The notes beneath the pieces are model-generated. The model worked only from the letters and a program-made list of their open reading frames with translations, did no database searches and was not told the DNA's origin. Positions 44,727-53,074 of a stretch of 64,000 nt of DNA are shown one piece after another. The first letter of the stretch is position 1, and each line of letters opens with the position of its first letter. The stretch spans positions 44,340 to 108,339 of the forward strand of contig NZ_PYPS01000026.1 of NCBI RefSeq assembly GCF_003027925.1, written 5' to 3'. Made by a program: the position numbers and the translations under genes. The DNA is from Micromonospora sp. RP3T. Lineage in GTDB: Bacteria > Actinomycetota > Actinomycetes > Mycobacteriales > Micromonosporaceae.

Positions 44727-44768
44727 ATGTCCGTTCTCAACAATCCCGCGCCCCGCGTTCCCCGCTGA
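44727..44768 (+). CDS. possible 13-residue leader peptide upstream of the VOC gene
   Basis: ATG to TGA encodes MSVLNNPAPRVPR. A purine-rich GGAAGGGGG precedes the ATG, and the VOC gene starts 43 bases after the stop. It may be chance; no attenuation structure was found. Confidence 0.25.
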   Translation: MSVLNNPAPRVPR

Positions 44769-44811
44769 CCTCGCACTCCGCCGGGGCGCATCCCCCATCG
44801 GAGGAAACACC

Positions 44812-45198
44812 GTGAGTGCACACATCCACTGCGTGACAGTGGAATCCGACGACCCGTACGCCCTGGCCGGATGGTGGGGCCGCGTCCTCGACCGCGAGCG
44901 GCACGCCGACGACCACCCGGGTGACCCGGAGGCGGTCCTTGTCTCGCCCGACGGGCACGGCCCCGACCTGCTCTTCGTCGAGGTGGGTGAGCGCCACGGC
45001 AAGGGTGCGTTCCACCTCGACCTCCAGCCGGCCGAGGGCACCCGGGACACCGAGGTCGTGCGGCTGCGCGAACTCGGCGCGACGCTTGTCGCCGACCGGC
45101 GCCGACCGGACGGCAGCGGCTGGGTGGTGCTCGCCGACCCGGAGGGCAACGAGTTCTGCGTGTGCCGCGCCACGGCGGAACGCGCCGCGGCGGCCTGA
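44812..45198 (+). CDS. VOC-superfamily (glyoxalase-like) protein
   Basis: A 128-residue single-domain member of the vicinal oxygen chelate fold: IHCVTVESDDPYALAGWWGRVLDRE at the start, a central LLFVEVGERHGKGAFHLDLQP, and the closing GWVVLADPEGNEFCVC. The metal-ligand His and Glu positions are partly kept (IHC, FHLDL, NEFCV). Such proteins include glyoxalases, dioxygenases and antibiotic-binding proteins; the substrate cannot be assigned. GGAGG precedes the GTG at 44812. Its final Ala codon and stop (GCCTGA) form the start of a 32-bp tandem repeat array. Confidence 0.85.
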   Translation: MSAHIHCVTVESDDPYALAGWWGRVLDRERHADDHPGDPEAVLVSPDGHGPDLLFVEVGERHGKGAFHLDLQPAEGTRDTEVVRLRELGATLVADRRRPDGSGWVVLADPEGNEFCVCRATAERAAAA

Positions 45199-45376
45199 CC
45201 CGGAAACGGCGCCGGGTCGCGTCGGCCTGATCCGGAAACGGCGCCGGGTCGCGTCGGCCTGATCCGGAAACGGCGCCGGGTCGCGTCGGCCTGATCCGGA
45301 AACGGCGCCGGGTCGCGTCGGCCTGACCCGGAAACGGCGCCGGGTCGCGTCGGCCTGACCCGGAAACGGCGCCGGG
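45193..45376 (+). repeat. 32-bp tandem repeat array, 5 full copies plus a partial sixth
   Basis: Units start at 45193, 45225, 45257, 45289, 45321 and 45353 (exact 32-bp period), each beginning GCCTGAYCC and ending GGGTCGCGTCG. Within each unit GACCCGG and CCGGGTC can pair across AAACGGCG; where C becomes T the pairing becomes G-U. The first unit carries the VOC stop codon, and the last merges with a terminator. No spacers, so not CRISPR. Confidence 0.95.
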
Positions 45377-45403
45377 CCCCCGCCGACGGCGGGGGCCCGG
45401 CGC
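45369..45403 (+). terminator. strong bidirectional terminator
   Basis: A perfect 16-bp stem (45369-45384 with 45388-45403) with GAC loop lies between the VOC gene and the convergent membrane-protein gene. It immediately follows the tandem array. Confidence 0.88.
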
Positions 45404-45414
45404 TCCGAGCGTGG

Positions 45415-46185
45415 TCAGTCCTGCTTCTCGATCTCACCGCGCAGGTTGACGAACTCCGACTGGAGCTCGGACGAGGACTTGAAGTAGACGACCACCATGC
45501 CGAGGCTGCCCTTGTCGGACCAGATGCAGACACCGACCGGGATGTCCTGGGCCTTGCCGTCGCCGCACTTGGCGTCGCCGCCGAGCGGGCCGGCGTCGAC
45601 CGTCTTGAACTCCTTGGTGCCCAGGTCCGGGGTGACCGCGGCGATGGCGTCCGCCATCTCCTTCTTCGGGTCGGCGATGACGCCGGAGACGGCGACGATC
45701 ATGACCAGGTCCTTCTTGGCCGGGTCGCCGTAGAACGCGCCAGCCGTGCTGGTCGCGTTCGGCACGTCCTTGCCGAGCTCGGACTTCATCTGGAGCGCGG
45801 TCGACTGGAGCTGCGGCTCGGTCGCCTTCGGCCGGCCGCCCAGCGTCGTCGGCTCGACGACCCGGGTCTTGGTGGCGGTGACGACGTCCTTCACGTCGTC
45901 ACCGGCGGCGGCCCAGAAAGCAATGCCGCCGCCGACGCAGAGCACCAGCACCACGGCCAGGACGATCAGCAGGATCTTGCCGACCCCGAACTTCTTCTTC
46001 GGCGGGACCGGAGCGCCGAACTGGTCGCCGCCGTACTGCGGCTGCTGCGGGTAGTCACCGCCGTACTGCTGCTGCGGCGCCGGCGGGTACTCACCGCCGT
46101 ACTGCTGCGGCGGCTGGTAGCCACCCGGCTGTGCGGAGGGGGAGGGGTTGTGGCCGGGGTAGGGATTGGACGGCGGCTGGGACAT
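45415..46185 (-). CDS. single-pass membrane protein with Pro/Gly/Tyr-rich N-terminus
   Basis: A 256-residue protein. Residues 1-65 are a PxQ/YGG-rich cytoplasmic tail (QQYGGEYPPAPQQQYGGDYPQQPQYGG), followed by a basic PPKKKFGVGK and one membrane helix (about 73-92, ILLIVLAVVLVLCVGGGIAFWAA). The extracytoplasmic domain of about 160 residues has a CGDGKAQDIPVGVCIWSDKG segment whose two cysteines may form a disulfide. I do not recognise the outer domain. Similar Pro-rich tail plus helix architecture recurs in the genes at 51291 and 53075. ATG at 46185 with AGGAG upstream. Function unknown. Confidence 0.78.
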   Translation of the reverse strand: MSQPPSNPYPGHNPSPSAQPGGYQPPQQYGGEYPPAPQQQYGGDYPQQPQYGGDQFGAPVPPKKKFGVGKILLIVLAVVLVLCVGGGIAFWAAAGDDVKDVVTATKTRVVEPTTLGGRPKATEPQLQSTALQMKSELGKDVPNATSTAGAFYGDPAKKDLVMIVAVSGVIADPKKEMADAIAAVTPDLGTKEFKTVDAGPLGGDAKCGDGKAQDIPVGVCIWSDKGSLGMVVVYFKSSSELQSEFVNLRGEIEKQD

Positions 46186-46305
46186 GAAGGCAGCTCCTGT
46201 GAAGATTCTGGACGCGTGATGGTAGCCAGAGCCGCCGACACCCCGCCGTCCGGTCAGGGGCGGTGTGATCAAACCGGAACCGTGCCGTGACCGGCCCCGG
46301 AACGC

Positions 46306-46356
46306 CGATCGCGGTGCCCGCACCGTCCGGAACGGACGGCACGAGCACCGCGATCG
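46306..46356 (-). terminator. cruciform terminator of the fatty-acid oxidation operon
   Basis: CGATCGCGGTGC (46306-46317) pairs with its complement at 46345-46356; an inner stem CCGTCC/GGACGG (46323-46328 and 46334-46339) closes a GGAAC loop. It lies just past the stop of the 3-hydroxyacyl-CoA dehydrogenase gene. Confidence 0.75.
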
Positions 46357-46369
46357 ATGCGTGGAACGG

Positions 46370-48436
46370 TCAGCGCAGGCTGGCCACACCGCGCGGCAGG
46401 AACCGTCGGCCGGTCACCCGCTCGGAGGTGCCGGTCCGGTCCAGGTACGGCGTGACGCCGCCCAGGTGGAACGGCCAGCCGGCGCCGAGGATCATGCACA
46501 GGTCGATGTCCTGCGCCTCGGCGACGACACCCTCGTCGAGCATCAGCCCGATCTCCTGCGCCAGCGCGTCGAGCGCGTTCTGCCGCACCTGCTCGGCGGT
46601 GAGCGGCTGGTCGCCGACCACGAGCAGCTTGGCGACGTCCTCGTTGACCTGGTCGTCGACCACGATCGGCTGGCCGGAGTCGGCGATCCGCTTGAGGTTC
46701 TCGCTGACCGTGAACCGCTCCGGGAACGCCTCGTGCAGGGTGCCGCCCACGTGGTACGCGACCGCCGGCCCGACGAGCTGGAGCAGCGCGAGCGGGCGCA
46801 TCGGCAGGCCCAGCGGGTCCAGCGCGCTGTCCGCGACGTCCAGCGGGGTGCCGGCGTCGACGGCGGCGAAGACGGTGCCGAGGAAGCGGGTCAGCAGCCG
46901 GTTCACCACGAACGCCGGGGCGTCCTTGACGAGCACCGACGACTTCTTGAGCTGCTTGCCGACCGCGAACGCGGTAGCCAGCGTGGCGTCGTCGGTGCGC
47001 TCGCCGCGGACGATCTCCAGCAGCGGCAGCACCGCCACCGGGTTGAAGAAGTGGAAGCCGACGACCCGCTCCGGGTGCTCCAGGTCGGCCGCCATCTCGG
47101 TGATCGACAGGGAGCTGGTGTTGGTGGCGAGCACCGCCTCGGGCGCGACGATCTTCTCCAGCTCGGCCCAGACCTGCTTCTTGACGCCCAGGTCCTCGAA
47201 GACGGCCTCGATGACGAAGTCGGCGTCGGCGAACACCGACTTGTCGACCGAGCCGGACACCAGGCCGTACAGCTTGGCGGCGGTGCCCTTGTCCATCCGG
47301 CCCTTGCTCACCGCCTTCTCGATCTGGGTGTGCACGTAGGCGACGCCCTGGTCCACCCGGGCCTGATCAAGGTCGGTCAGCACCACGGGCACCTGGAGCC
47401 GGCGGGCGAACAGCAGCGCGAGCTGGCTGGCCATCAGGCCGGCGCCGACGATGCCCACCTTGGTCACCGGCCGGGCCAGGCCCTTGTCCGGCGCGCCGGC
47501 CGGGCGCTTGGCCCGCCGCTGCACCAGGTCGAACGCGTACAGGCCGCTGCGCAGCTCCTCGGAGAAGACCAGGTCGGCGAGCGCCTCGTCCTCCGCCGCG
47601 GTGCCGGCCGCGAAGTCCGCGTCCTTCGCGGTCTCCAGCAGGTCCAACGCCTTGTACGCGGCCGGAACCGCGCCGTGCAGCCGCTGGTCGAGGGTCTGCC
47701 GGGCGAAGTAGAGCACGCCCGCCCACATGTCCTTGTCGACCTCGGGGCGGGTCACGGTGACCTCGCCCCGGACCACGCCGGCGGCCCATTCGAGCGACCG
47801 CTCCAGGAAGTCGGCCGGCTCCAGCAGCACGTCCGCGATGCCCATCTCGGCCGCCTGCTTCGGCTTGAGCATCCGGTTCTGCATCAGCGGGTTCTGGAGG
47901 ATCACCTGGGTGGCGGCGGGAATGCCGATCAGGTTCGGCAGGAGCTGGGTGCCACCCCAGCCGGGCACCAGGCCGAGCGAGACCTCGGGCAGCGCCAGCG
48001 CCGCCGCGCCGGCCGACAGCGTCCGGTAGTGGCAGTGCAGCGCCAGCTCCAGGCCGCCGCCCATGGCCGCGCCGTTGACGAACGCGAACGTCGGGACGTC
48101 GCTGTCCTTGAGCCGGGCGAAGACCCGGTGGCCGAGCCGGCCGACCTCCAGCGCCTGCTCGCGGTTCTCCAGCTGGGGCAGGCTGGTGATGTCCGCGCCC
48201 ACGCAGAAGATGTACGGCTTGCCGGTGACCGCGACGAACGCCGGGTTCGCCGCCAGGGCGGCGGTGATCGCCTCGTCCAGGCTGGTCAGGCCGCCCGGAC
48301 CGAAGCTGTTCGGCTTGGTGTGGTCGAAGCCGTTGTCCAGGGTGATCAGGGCGGCCGGGCGGTCCAGCCCCGGTACGGCCACCTGACGCAGCAGCGCCCT
48401 GGTGACGACCTCGTTCGGTGCCGCGAGCGCGCTCAC
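46370..48436 (-). CDS. FadJ/FadB-type enoyl-CoA hydratase / 3-hydroxyacyl-CoA dehydrogenase
   Basis: A 688-residue bifunctional beta-oxidation enzyme. The N-terminal crotonase domain (1-290) has VGADITSLPQ and NGAAMGGGLELALHCHY with the oxyanion-hole glycines and PEVSLGLVPGWGGTQLLP with the catalytic Glu. The NAD-binding dehydrogenase domain has VGIVGAGLMASQLALLFARR and FHFFNPVAVLPLLEIV, and two helical C-terminal domains follow. It hydrates trans-enoyl-CoA and oxidises 3-hydroxyacyl-CoA. The GTG at 48436 overlaps the thiolase stop (GTGA), so the two form the usual trifunctional pair. A longer in-frame reading into the thiolase gene is spurious. Confidence 0.94.
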   Translation of the reverse strand: MSALAAPNEVVTRALLRQVAVPGLDRPAALITLDNGFDHTKPNSFGPGGLTSLDEAITAALAANPAFVAVTGKPYIFCVGADITSLPQLENREQALEVGRLGHRVFARLKDSDVPTFAFVNGAAMGGGLELALHCHYRTLSAGAAALALPEVSLGLVPGWGGTQLLPNLIGIPAATQVILQNPLMQNRMLKPKQAAEMGIADVLLEPADFLERSLEWAAGVVRGEVTVTRPEVDKDMWAGVLYFARQTLDQRLHGAVPAAYKALDLLETAKDADFAAGTAAEDEALADLVFSEELRSGLYAFDLVQRRAKRPAGAPDKGLARPVTKVGIVGAGLMASQLALLFARRLQVPVVLTDLDQARVDQGVAYVHTQIEKAVSKGRMDKGTAAKLYGLVSGSVDKSVFADADFVIEAVFEDLGVKKQVWAELEKIVAPEAVLATNTSSLSITEMAADLEHPERVVGFHFFNPVAVLPLLEIVRGERTDDATLATAFAVGKQLKKSSVLVKDAPAFVVNRLLTRFLGTVFAAVDAGTPLDVADSALDPLGLPMRPLALLQLVGPAVAYHVGGTLHEAFPERFTVSENLKRIADSGQPIVVDDQVNEDVAKLLVVGDQPLTAEQVRQNALDALAQEIGLMLDEGVVAEAQDIDLCMILGAGWPFHLGGVTPYLDRTGTSERVTGRRFLPRGVASLR

Positions 48437-49629
48437 TTGTCCCCACCCTCCCAGTTCGGGTTCTCCCAGATGACCGTGCCGCCCATGCCGATGCCGATGC
48501 ACATGGCGGTGAGGCCGTAGCGGACCTCGGGGTGCTCGGCGAACTGCCGGGCGAGCTGGGTCATCAGCCGCACGCCGGAGGACGCGAGCGGGTGCCCGAT
48601 GGCGATCGCGCCGCCCCAGGCGTTGACCCGGGGGTCGTCGTCGGCGATGCCGAAGTGGTCGAGGAACGCGAGCACCTGCACCGCGAACGCCTCGTTCAGC
48701 TCGAACAGGCCGATGTCGTCGATGCTCAGCCCGGCGATGCGCAGCGCCTTCTCGGTGGAGGGGATCGGGCCGACGCCCATCACCTCGGGCTCGACGCCGA
48801 CGAAGCCGTACGACACCAGCCGCATGCCGACCGGCAGACCCAGCTCGCGGGCGGTCTCCTCGGCGACCAGCAGGGCGGCGGTGGCGCCGTCGTTCAGGCC
48901 GGCCGCGTTGCCCGCGGTGACCTTGCCGTGCGGGCGGAACGGGGTCTTCAGGCCGGCCAGCTTCTCCAGCGAGGTGTCCCGCGGCGCCTCGTCCACGGTC
49001 GCCAGGCCCCAGCCGCCGTCGGCGTCGCGGATGGCCACCGGCACCAGGTCGCCCTGGAGCTTGCCGTTGGCGTACGCCTTGGCGGTCTTCTGCTGCGAGG
49101 CGAGCGCGAACGCGTCGGTGCGCTCCTTGGTGACGTGCGGGACCCGGTCGTGCAGGTTCTCCGCGGTGGCGCCCATCACCAGGGCGGACGGGTCGACCAG
49201 CTTCTCCGCGACGATCCGCGGGTTGGGGTCGACGCCCTCGCCCATCGGGTGGCGGCCCATGTGCTCCACGCCGCCGGCGATGGCCACGTCGTACGCGCCC
49301 ACGGCGATGCCGCTCGCCACGGTGGTGACGGCGGTCATCGCGCCCGCGCACATCCGGTCGATGGCGAAGCCGGGCACGGTCTTGGGCAGGCCGGACAGCA
49401 GGGCGGCGGTGCGGCCGATGGTCAGGCCCTGGTCGCCGATCTGGGTGGTGGCGGCGATCGCCACCTCCTCCACCTTCTCCGGCGGCAGCTGCGGGTTGCG
49501 GCGCATCAGCTCGCGGATGCAGCGGATCACCAGGTCGTCGGCGCGGGTGTTGGCGTACATCCCACCCGCCTTGCCGAACGGCGTTCGGACGCCGTCGACG
49601 AAGACGACATCTCGGACTTCACGGGGCAC
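48433..49629 (-). CDS. fadA: acetyl-CoA C-acyltransferase (thiolase)
   Basis: A 398-residue thiolase that cleaves 3-ketoacyl-CoA to acetyl-CoA and a shortened acyl-CoA. The active-site Cys is in FAIDRMCAGAMTAV (about residue 94), the second triad segments are NAWGGAIAIGHPLASSG (His) and LTAMCIGIGMGG (Cys). The GTG at 49629 follows a good GGGAGG. It is first in an operon with the FadJ-type gene (GTGA overlap) and has a plausible promoter at 49664-49692. Actinomycetes commonly keep this pair next to RNase D. Confidence 0.95.
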   Translation of the reverse strand: MPREVRDVVFVDGVRTPFGKAGGMYANTRADDLVIRCIRELMRRNPQLPPEKVEEVAIAATTQIGDQGLTIGRTAALLSGLPKTVPGFAIDRMCAGAMTAVTTVASGIAVGAYDVAIAGGVEHMGRHPMGEGVDPNPRIVAEKLVDPSALVMGATAENLHDRVPHVTKERTDAFALASQQKTAKAYANGKLQGDLVPVAIRDADGGWGLATVDEAPRDTSLEKLAGLKTPFRPHGKVTAGNAAGLNDGATAALLVAEETARELGLPVGMRLVSYGFVGVEPEVMGVGPIPSTEKALRIAGLSIDDIGLFELNEAFAVQVLAFLDHFGIADDDPRVNAWGGAIAIGHPLASSGVRLMTQLARQFAEHPEVRYGLTAMCIGIGMGGTVIWENPNWEGGDK

Positions 49630-49663
49630 TTGGAGCCTCCCTCGGCACTGGCCATTTCTCCGG

Positions 49664-49692
49664 ATGCTACTCGCCAGTAACCAGCGGCGTCA
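49664..49692 (-). promoter_or_regulatory. putative promoter of the thiolase operon
   Basis: On the minus strand TGACGC (49687-49692) and TAGCAT (49664-49669) are separated by 17 bases, about 35 bases before the thiolase start. Confidence 0.5.
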
Positions 49693-49735
49693 CCACCCCC
49701 CGTGTGGCCCACCTCACAACCCGCGTCGGGCCGGC

Positions 49736-51058
49736 TCAGGACGCCGGGGTGCGCAACGCCTCGGTGAGCGCCGGCAGGAGCAGGCCGAGCTGCCACTCGC
49801 GAGCACCCAGCGTGCGCAGGGTCTCCGCCACCGTGTCGTCGGTGATCTCCTCCGGCGGCTGCCAGGCCAACCGGCGGACCGAGTCCGGCGCGATCAGGTT
49901 CTCCGCCGGCAGCCGGTGCGCCGACGCGGTGCCGACCACCACCTCCCGGCAACGGGCCAGCCGGCCCGCCGCGACCGGGTCGCGCTCCGCCCACCGGTGC
50001 GGCGGCGGCGGGCCCTCCACCGTCGGACTCACCGGCAACGCGTCGTCCGGCAGTTGGCGTGCGTCGTCCAACGCCGCCAACCAGGTACGCGCCAGCCGGC
50101 GCACCGAGCGGCCACCGAACCCGGGCAGGGTCAGCAACGTCTTCTCGTCCTTCGGGTCCAGCTCGGCCGCCGCCACGATGGCCGAGTCGGGCAGCACCCG
50201 CCCCGGCGCGGCGTCCCGACGGGCGGCGATCTGGTCCCGCGCGTACCAGAGGGAACGCACCCGGGCCTGGGCGCGGGCGCCACGGACCCGGTGGATGCCG
50301 GACGTGCGTCGCCACGGCTCGGCGCGGACCCGGGGCGGGCGGGCGCCGTTGCGTACCAGCGCGGCGAACTCCTCCGCCGCCCAGCCGGACTTGCCCTGCC
50401 TGTCGAGCTCGGCGTCGAGCGCGTCGCGCAGGTCGACAAGCAGCTCCACGTCCAGGGCCGCGTACGTCAGCCAGGACTCCGGCAGCGGCCGGCTGGACCA
50501 GTCGGCGGCGGAGTGGTGCTTCTCCAGGCTGAAGCCGAGCAGCTGTTCGGTCAGCGCGGCCAGGCCGACCCGGTCGAAACCAGCCAGCCGGGCGGCCAGT
50601 TCGGTGTCGAACAGTCGGCGCGGGCGCAGCCCCACCTCGGCCAGGCAGGCGAGATCCTGGCTGGCGGCGTGCAGCACCCACTCCGCCTCCGCGATCGCCG
50701 CGTCGAGCGCGGACAGGTCGGGCAGCGGCAGCGGGTCGATCAACGTGGTGCCGGCACCGGCCCGGCGCAGCTGCACCAGGTAGGCCCGCTGGCTGTAGCG
50801 GTAGCCGGAGGCACGTTCGGCGTCCAGGGCCACCGGGCCGGTGCCGGCCGCGAAGCGGGCCACGACCGCGTCCAGCTCACTGGGGGTGGCCACCGGCGTG
50901 GGGGTGCCGTCGCGCGGAGCGGTCAGCGGAACGGCTGCGCTCGCGTCGGTCTCGGTCCCCGCGCCCGCCGGCTCCGGCACGGCCGTCGACGGATGCGGAG
51001 ACACCTCTCCCGTACGGCTTTCGGCGGCCCGACGGCGCAGGGGTGGTTCGTCGGTCAC
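49736..51058 (-). CDS. rnd: ribonuclease D (DEDDy exonuclease with HRDC domain)
   Basis: A 440-residue 3'-5' exoribonuclease that trims tRNA and other small RNAs. After a disordered N-terminus of 60 residues, the DEDDy domain shows VALDAERA (Exo I), HAASQDLACLAEVGL (Exo II) and LTYAALDVELLVDL with the Tyr-Asp of Exo III. The HRDC domain follows (about 260-340, PGRVLPDSAIVAAAELDPKD). The GTG at 51058 is six bases after TAGGGT, so it is probably leaderless. Divergent from the protease gene. Position between thiolase and DUF3000/hemE genes is conserved in actinobacteria. Confidence 0.93.
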   Translation of the reverse strand: MTDEPPLRRRAAESRTGEVSPHPSTAVPEPAGAGTETDASAAVPLTAPRDGTPTPVATPSELDAVVARFAAGTGPVALDAERASGYRYSQRAYLVQLRRAGAGTTLIDPLPLPDLSALDAAIAEAEWVLHAASQDLACLAEVGLRPRRLFDTELAARLAGFDRVGLAALTEQLLGFSLEKHHSAADWSSRPLPESWLTYAALDVELLVDLRDALDAELDRQGKSGWAAEEFAALVRNGARPPRVRAEPWRRTSGIHRVRGARAQARVRSLWYARDQIAARRDAAPGRVLPDSAIVAAAELDPKDEKTLLTLPGFGGRSVRRLARTWLAALDDARQLPDDALPVSPTVEGPPPPHRWAERDPVAAGRLARCREVVVGTASAHRLPAENLIAPDSVRRLAWQPPEEITDDTVAETLRTLGAREWQLGLLLPALTEALRTPAS

Positions 51059-51064
51059 CTGACA

Positions 51065-51070
51065 ACCCTA
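51065..51070 (-). promoter_or_regulatory. -10 hexamer, possible leaderless start of rnd
   Basis: TAGGGT on the minus strand ends six bases before the GTG at 51058. Confidence 0.5.
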
Positions 51071-51290
51071 GTAGGCCGGACGATCCGGTGCGCGCAGCCG
51101 GTCCGTTGCGTGTCGACGAGATGTCCGCCAGGTGTCCGGAACGCGCCGGGTTGCGCGGGGGTGAGAGGGTCGGACATCGGGGAAGACAAACCCCGTTCCC
51201 GCCGGTACGGTCCATCGAGCCGTGGGCGGCGCGGGGGCGGCCGGTAACGGTCGGCGTGCCGGCGGAGCCGGCGGGGGAGGACAGGCGATC

Positions 51291-52973
51291 ATGGCAGGCG
51301 GGTACGAGACCGGCGACGGCGTGCCGGGGCAGGGCGGCGACGGAACGGCCGGCCGGCCGGGACCACTGCCGCCACGCATCGCTCCGCCCGGCCGGGCGGC
51401 CCCGTTCCCCGGCGCGCCCACCGGCCCCGACTTCTCCCGCGGCGTCGCCGCACCGGAACCGGCCCGGGGCACCGCCGCGCCTGGAGCAGCTCGGGGCGCC
51501 GCCGCGTCCGGTCCGGCCTGGGGCACTGCGGCCGCGCCTGGAGCGGCCCGGGACGCCGCCGCGCCCGGCTCGACCTGGGACGCCGCCGCGCCCGGCTCGA
51601 CCTGGGACGCCGCCGCGCCCGGCTCGACCTGGGACGCCGCCGCGCCCGGCTCGACCTGGGACGCCGCTGCGCCCGACCCGGGCCGGGGCGTTGCCACGCC
51701 GGATTCGGCCTGGGGCGGCGGGGCGGGCCACGCCGGTCACCCGCCGTTCGGCGGGGCACCCGCGGCATCGCCCGTGCCGGCCCAGCCGAATGCCGGTTCG
51801 GCCTGGTCGGGCCCGCCGGCGGCGGGGTCGGCCTACCAGTCCCGACCGGCCCCGGCCGTGCCGTCGACCGGTCAGCCGGTATCCGGTCCGGCGTATCCGG
51901 GTCAGCCGGTGTCGAGCCCGGGTCAGTCGCCGTCCGGTCCGGCGTTCCCGGGTCAGTCGACGTCGAGCCCGGCGTTCCCGGGTCAGCCGACGTCGAGCCC
52001 GGCGTTCCCGGGTCAGCCGACGTCGAGCCCGGCGTATCCGGGTCAGTCGACGTCCGGGCCGGCCTGGCCCGGTCAGTCGGGCTCCGGGCCGGCCTGGCCC
52101 GGTCAGCCCACACCGGGGCCGGTGCATCCGGCCGCCGTATCCGGCCGGACCGGATTCGGCGGGTCGCCGATGGCCGGTGGCCCCGACCCGTCCCGCCGCC
52201 GGGGCCGGCTGCCGGTGGTGGCGCTCGTGCTGGCCGGTGTGCTGGCCGTGGTCACCGGCGTGCAGGCGTACCAGATCCACCGGCTTGACGACCGACTCGC
52301 CGCCGCCGACCGGCGGACGGCCGAGGCCCAGGGCGCGGACGCCCGCCGGCTCGACGGGCTGGAGCAGCGCGCCGGAAGCCTGGAGAAGCAGGCCGGCGCC
52401 GCGTTCAATCCCGAAGCGGTGGCGAGCGCGGTGCTGCCCAGCGTGTTCCGGGTCCGGGCCGGCCAGTTCACCGGCACGGCCTTCGCGGTCGGCAAGGCGC
52501 CGGCCGGCGGTGGCACCACGCTGCTCACCAACTTCCACGTGGTGGAGTCGGTCTTCGCCGCCGGCGAGCGCAAGGTGTTCCTGGAGCGCACCGACCAGCG
52601 GTTCGAGGCGACCATCATCGACACCGACAAGGAAAAGGACCTGGCGCGGTTGCGCACCACCGCGACGTTCGGCGGCCTGGTCGCGGCCCGGACGCCGGTG
52701 AAGTCCGGCCAGCAGATCGTGGTGGTCGGTGCCCCGCTCGGCCTGCAGGACAGCGTCACCACCGGGGTGGTGAGCGCGTTCCGCAAGGACGAGGGAGGCT
52801 CCGGCCCGGTGATCCAGTTCGACGCGCCGATCAATCCCGGCAACTCCGGCGGTCCGGTGATCAACGGGTCGAAGGAGGTCGTCGGCATCGCCACGGCCAA
52901 GGCCCGTGACGCCGAGGGCATCGGGCTGGCGGTGCCGATCAAGACCGCCTGCGACCGCTTCAAACTCTGCTGA
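51291..52973 (+). CDS. membrane-anchored trypsin-like serine protease with repetitive N-terminus
   Basis: A 560-residue S1C-type protease. Residues 1-300 are low-complexity and cytoplasmic, with perfect 9-residue repeats (APGSTWDAA) and 10-residue PGQ-rich repeats. One membrane helix follows (about 304-325, RLPVVALVLAGVLAVVTGVQAY) and a short coiled coil (HRLDDRLAAADRRTAEAQ). The extracytoplasmic protease domain has His416 (LTNFHVVES), Asp450 (DKEKDLARL) and Ser519 (NPGNSGGPV). There is no PDZ domain, so it is not a classical HtrA. GGAGGACAGG precedes the ATG at 51291. Probably an envelope quality-control protease; the next gene is a likely partner. Confidence 0.88.
   Translation: MAGGYETGDGVPGQGGDGTAGRPGPLPPRIAPPGRAAPFPGAPTGPDFSRGVAAPEPARGTAAPGAARGAAASGPAWGTAAAPGAARDAAAPGSTWDAAAPGSTWDAAAPGSTWDAAAPGSTWDAAAPDPGRGVATPDSAWGGGAGHAGHPPFGGAPAASPVPAQPNAGSAWSGPPAAGSAYQSRPAPAVPSTGQPVSGPAYPGQPVSSPGQSPSGPAFPGQSTSSPAFPGQPTSSPAFPGQPTSSPAYPGQSTSGPAWPGQSGSGPAWPGQPTPGPVHPAAVSGRTGFGGSPMAGGPDPSRRRGRLPVVALVLAGVLAVVTGVQAYQIHRLDDRLAAADRRTAEAQGADARRLDGLEQRAGSLEKQAGAAFNPEAVASAVLPSVFRVRAGQFTGTAFAVGKAPAGGGTTLLTNFHVVESVFAAGERKVFLERTDQRFEATIIDTDKEKDLARLRTTATFGGLVAARTPVKSGQQIVVVGAPLGLQDSVTTGVVSAFRKDEGGSGPVIQFDAPINPGNSGGPVINGSKEVVGIATAKARDAEGIGLAVPIKTACDRFKLC
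51561..51668 (+). repeat. 27-bp coding tandem repeat, 4 copies
   Basis: Four adjacent 27-bp units (starts 51561, 51588, 51615, 51642) encode APGSTWDAA; only the last has a single base change. The near-identity points to recent expansion. Confidence 0.95.
51921..52130 (+). repeat. 30-bp coding tandem repeat, about 7 copies
   Basis: GGTCAG recurs every 30 bases from 51921 to 52101, encoding PGQ(S/P)-x-S-x-PA(F/Y/W) units; copies at 51951-52040 are almost identical. A shortened unit precedes 51921. Confidence 0.9.
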
Positions 52974-53074
52974 GCCGCGGCTCAGCGCGCCGTGCGGGTG
53001 TGGCCCCCACCACGCCCCCTCGACCCCGGCCCACCGGGCCACCCCGCGGGGACCAGCACAACTGGAGGAACGAC

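Noticed and set aside
45193..45376. CRISPR array
   Set aside because: The 32-bp repeats are directly adjacent without unique spacers, and no cas genes are present.
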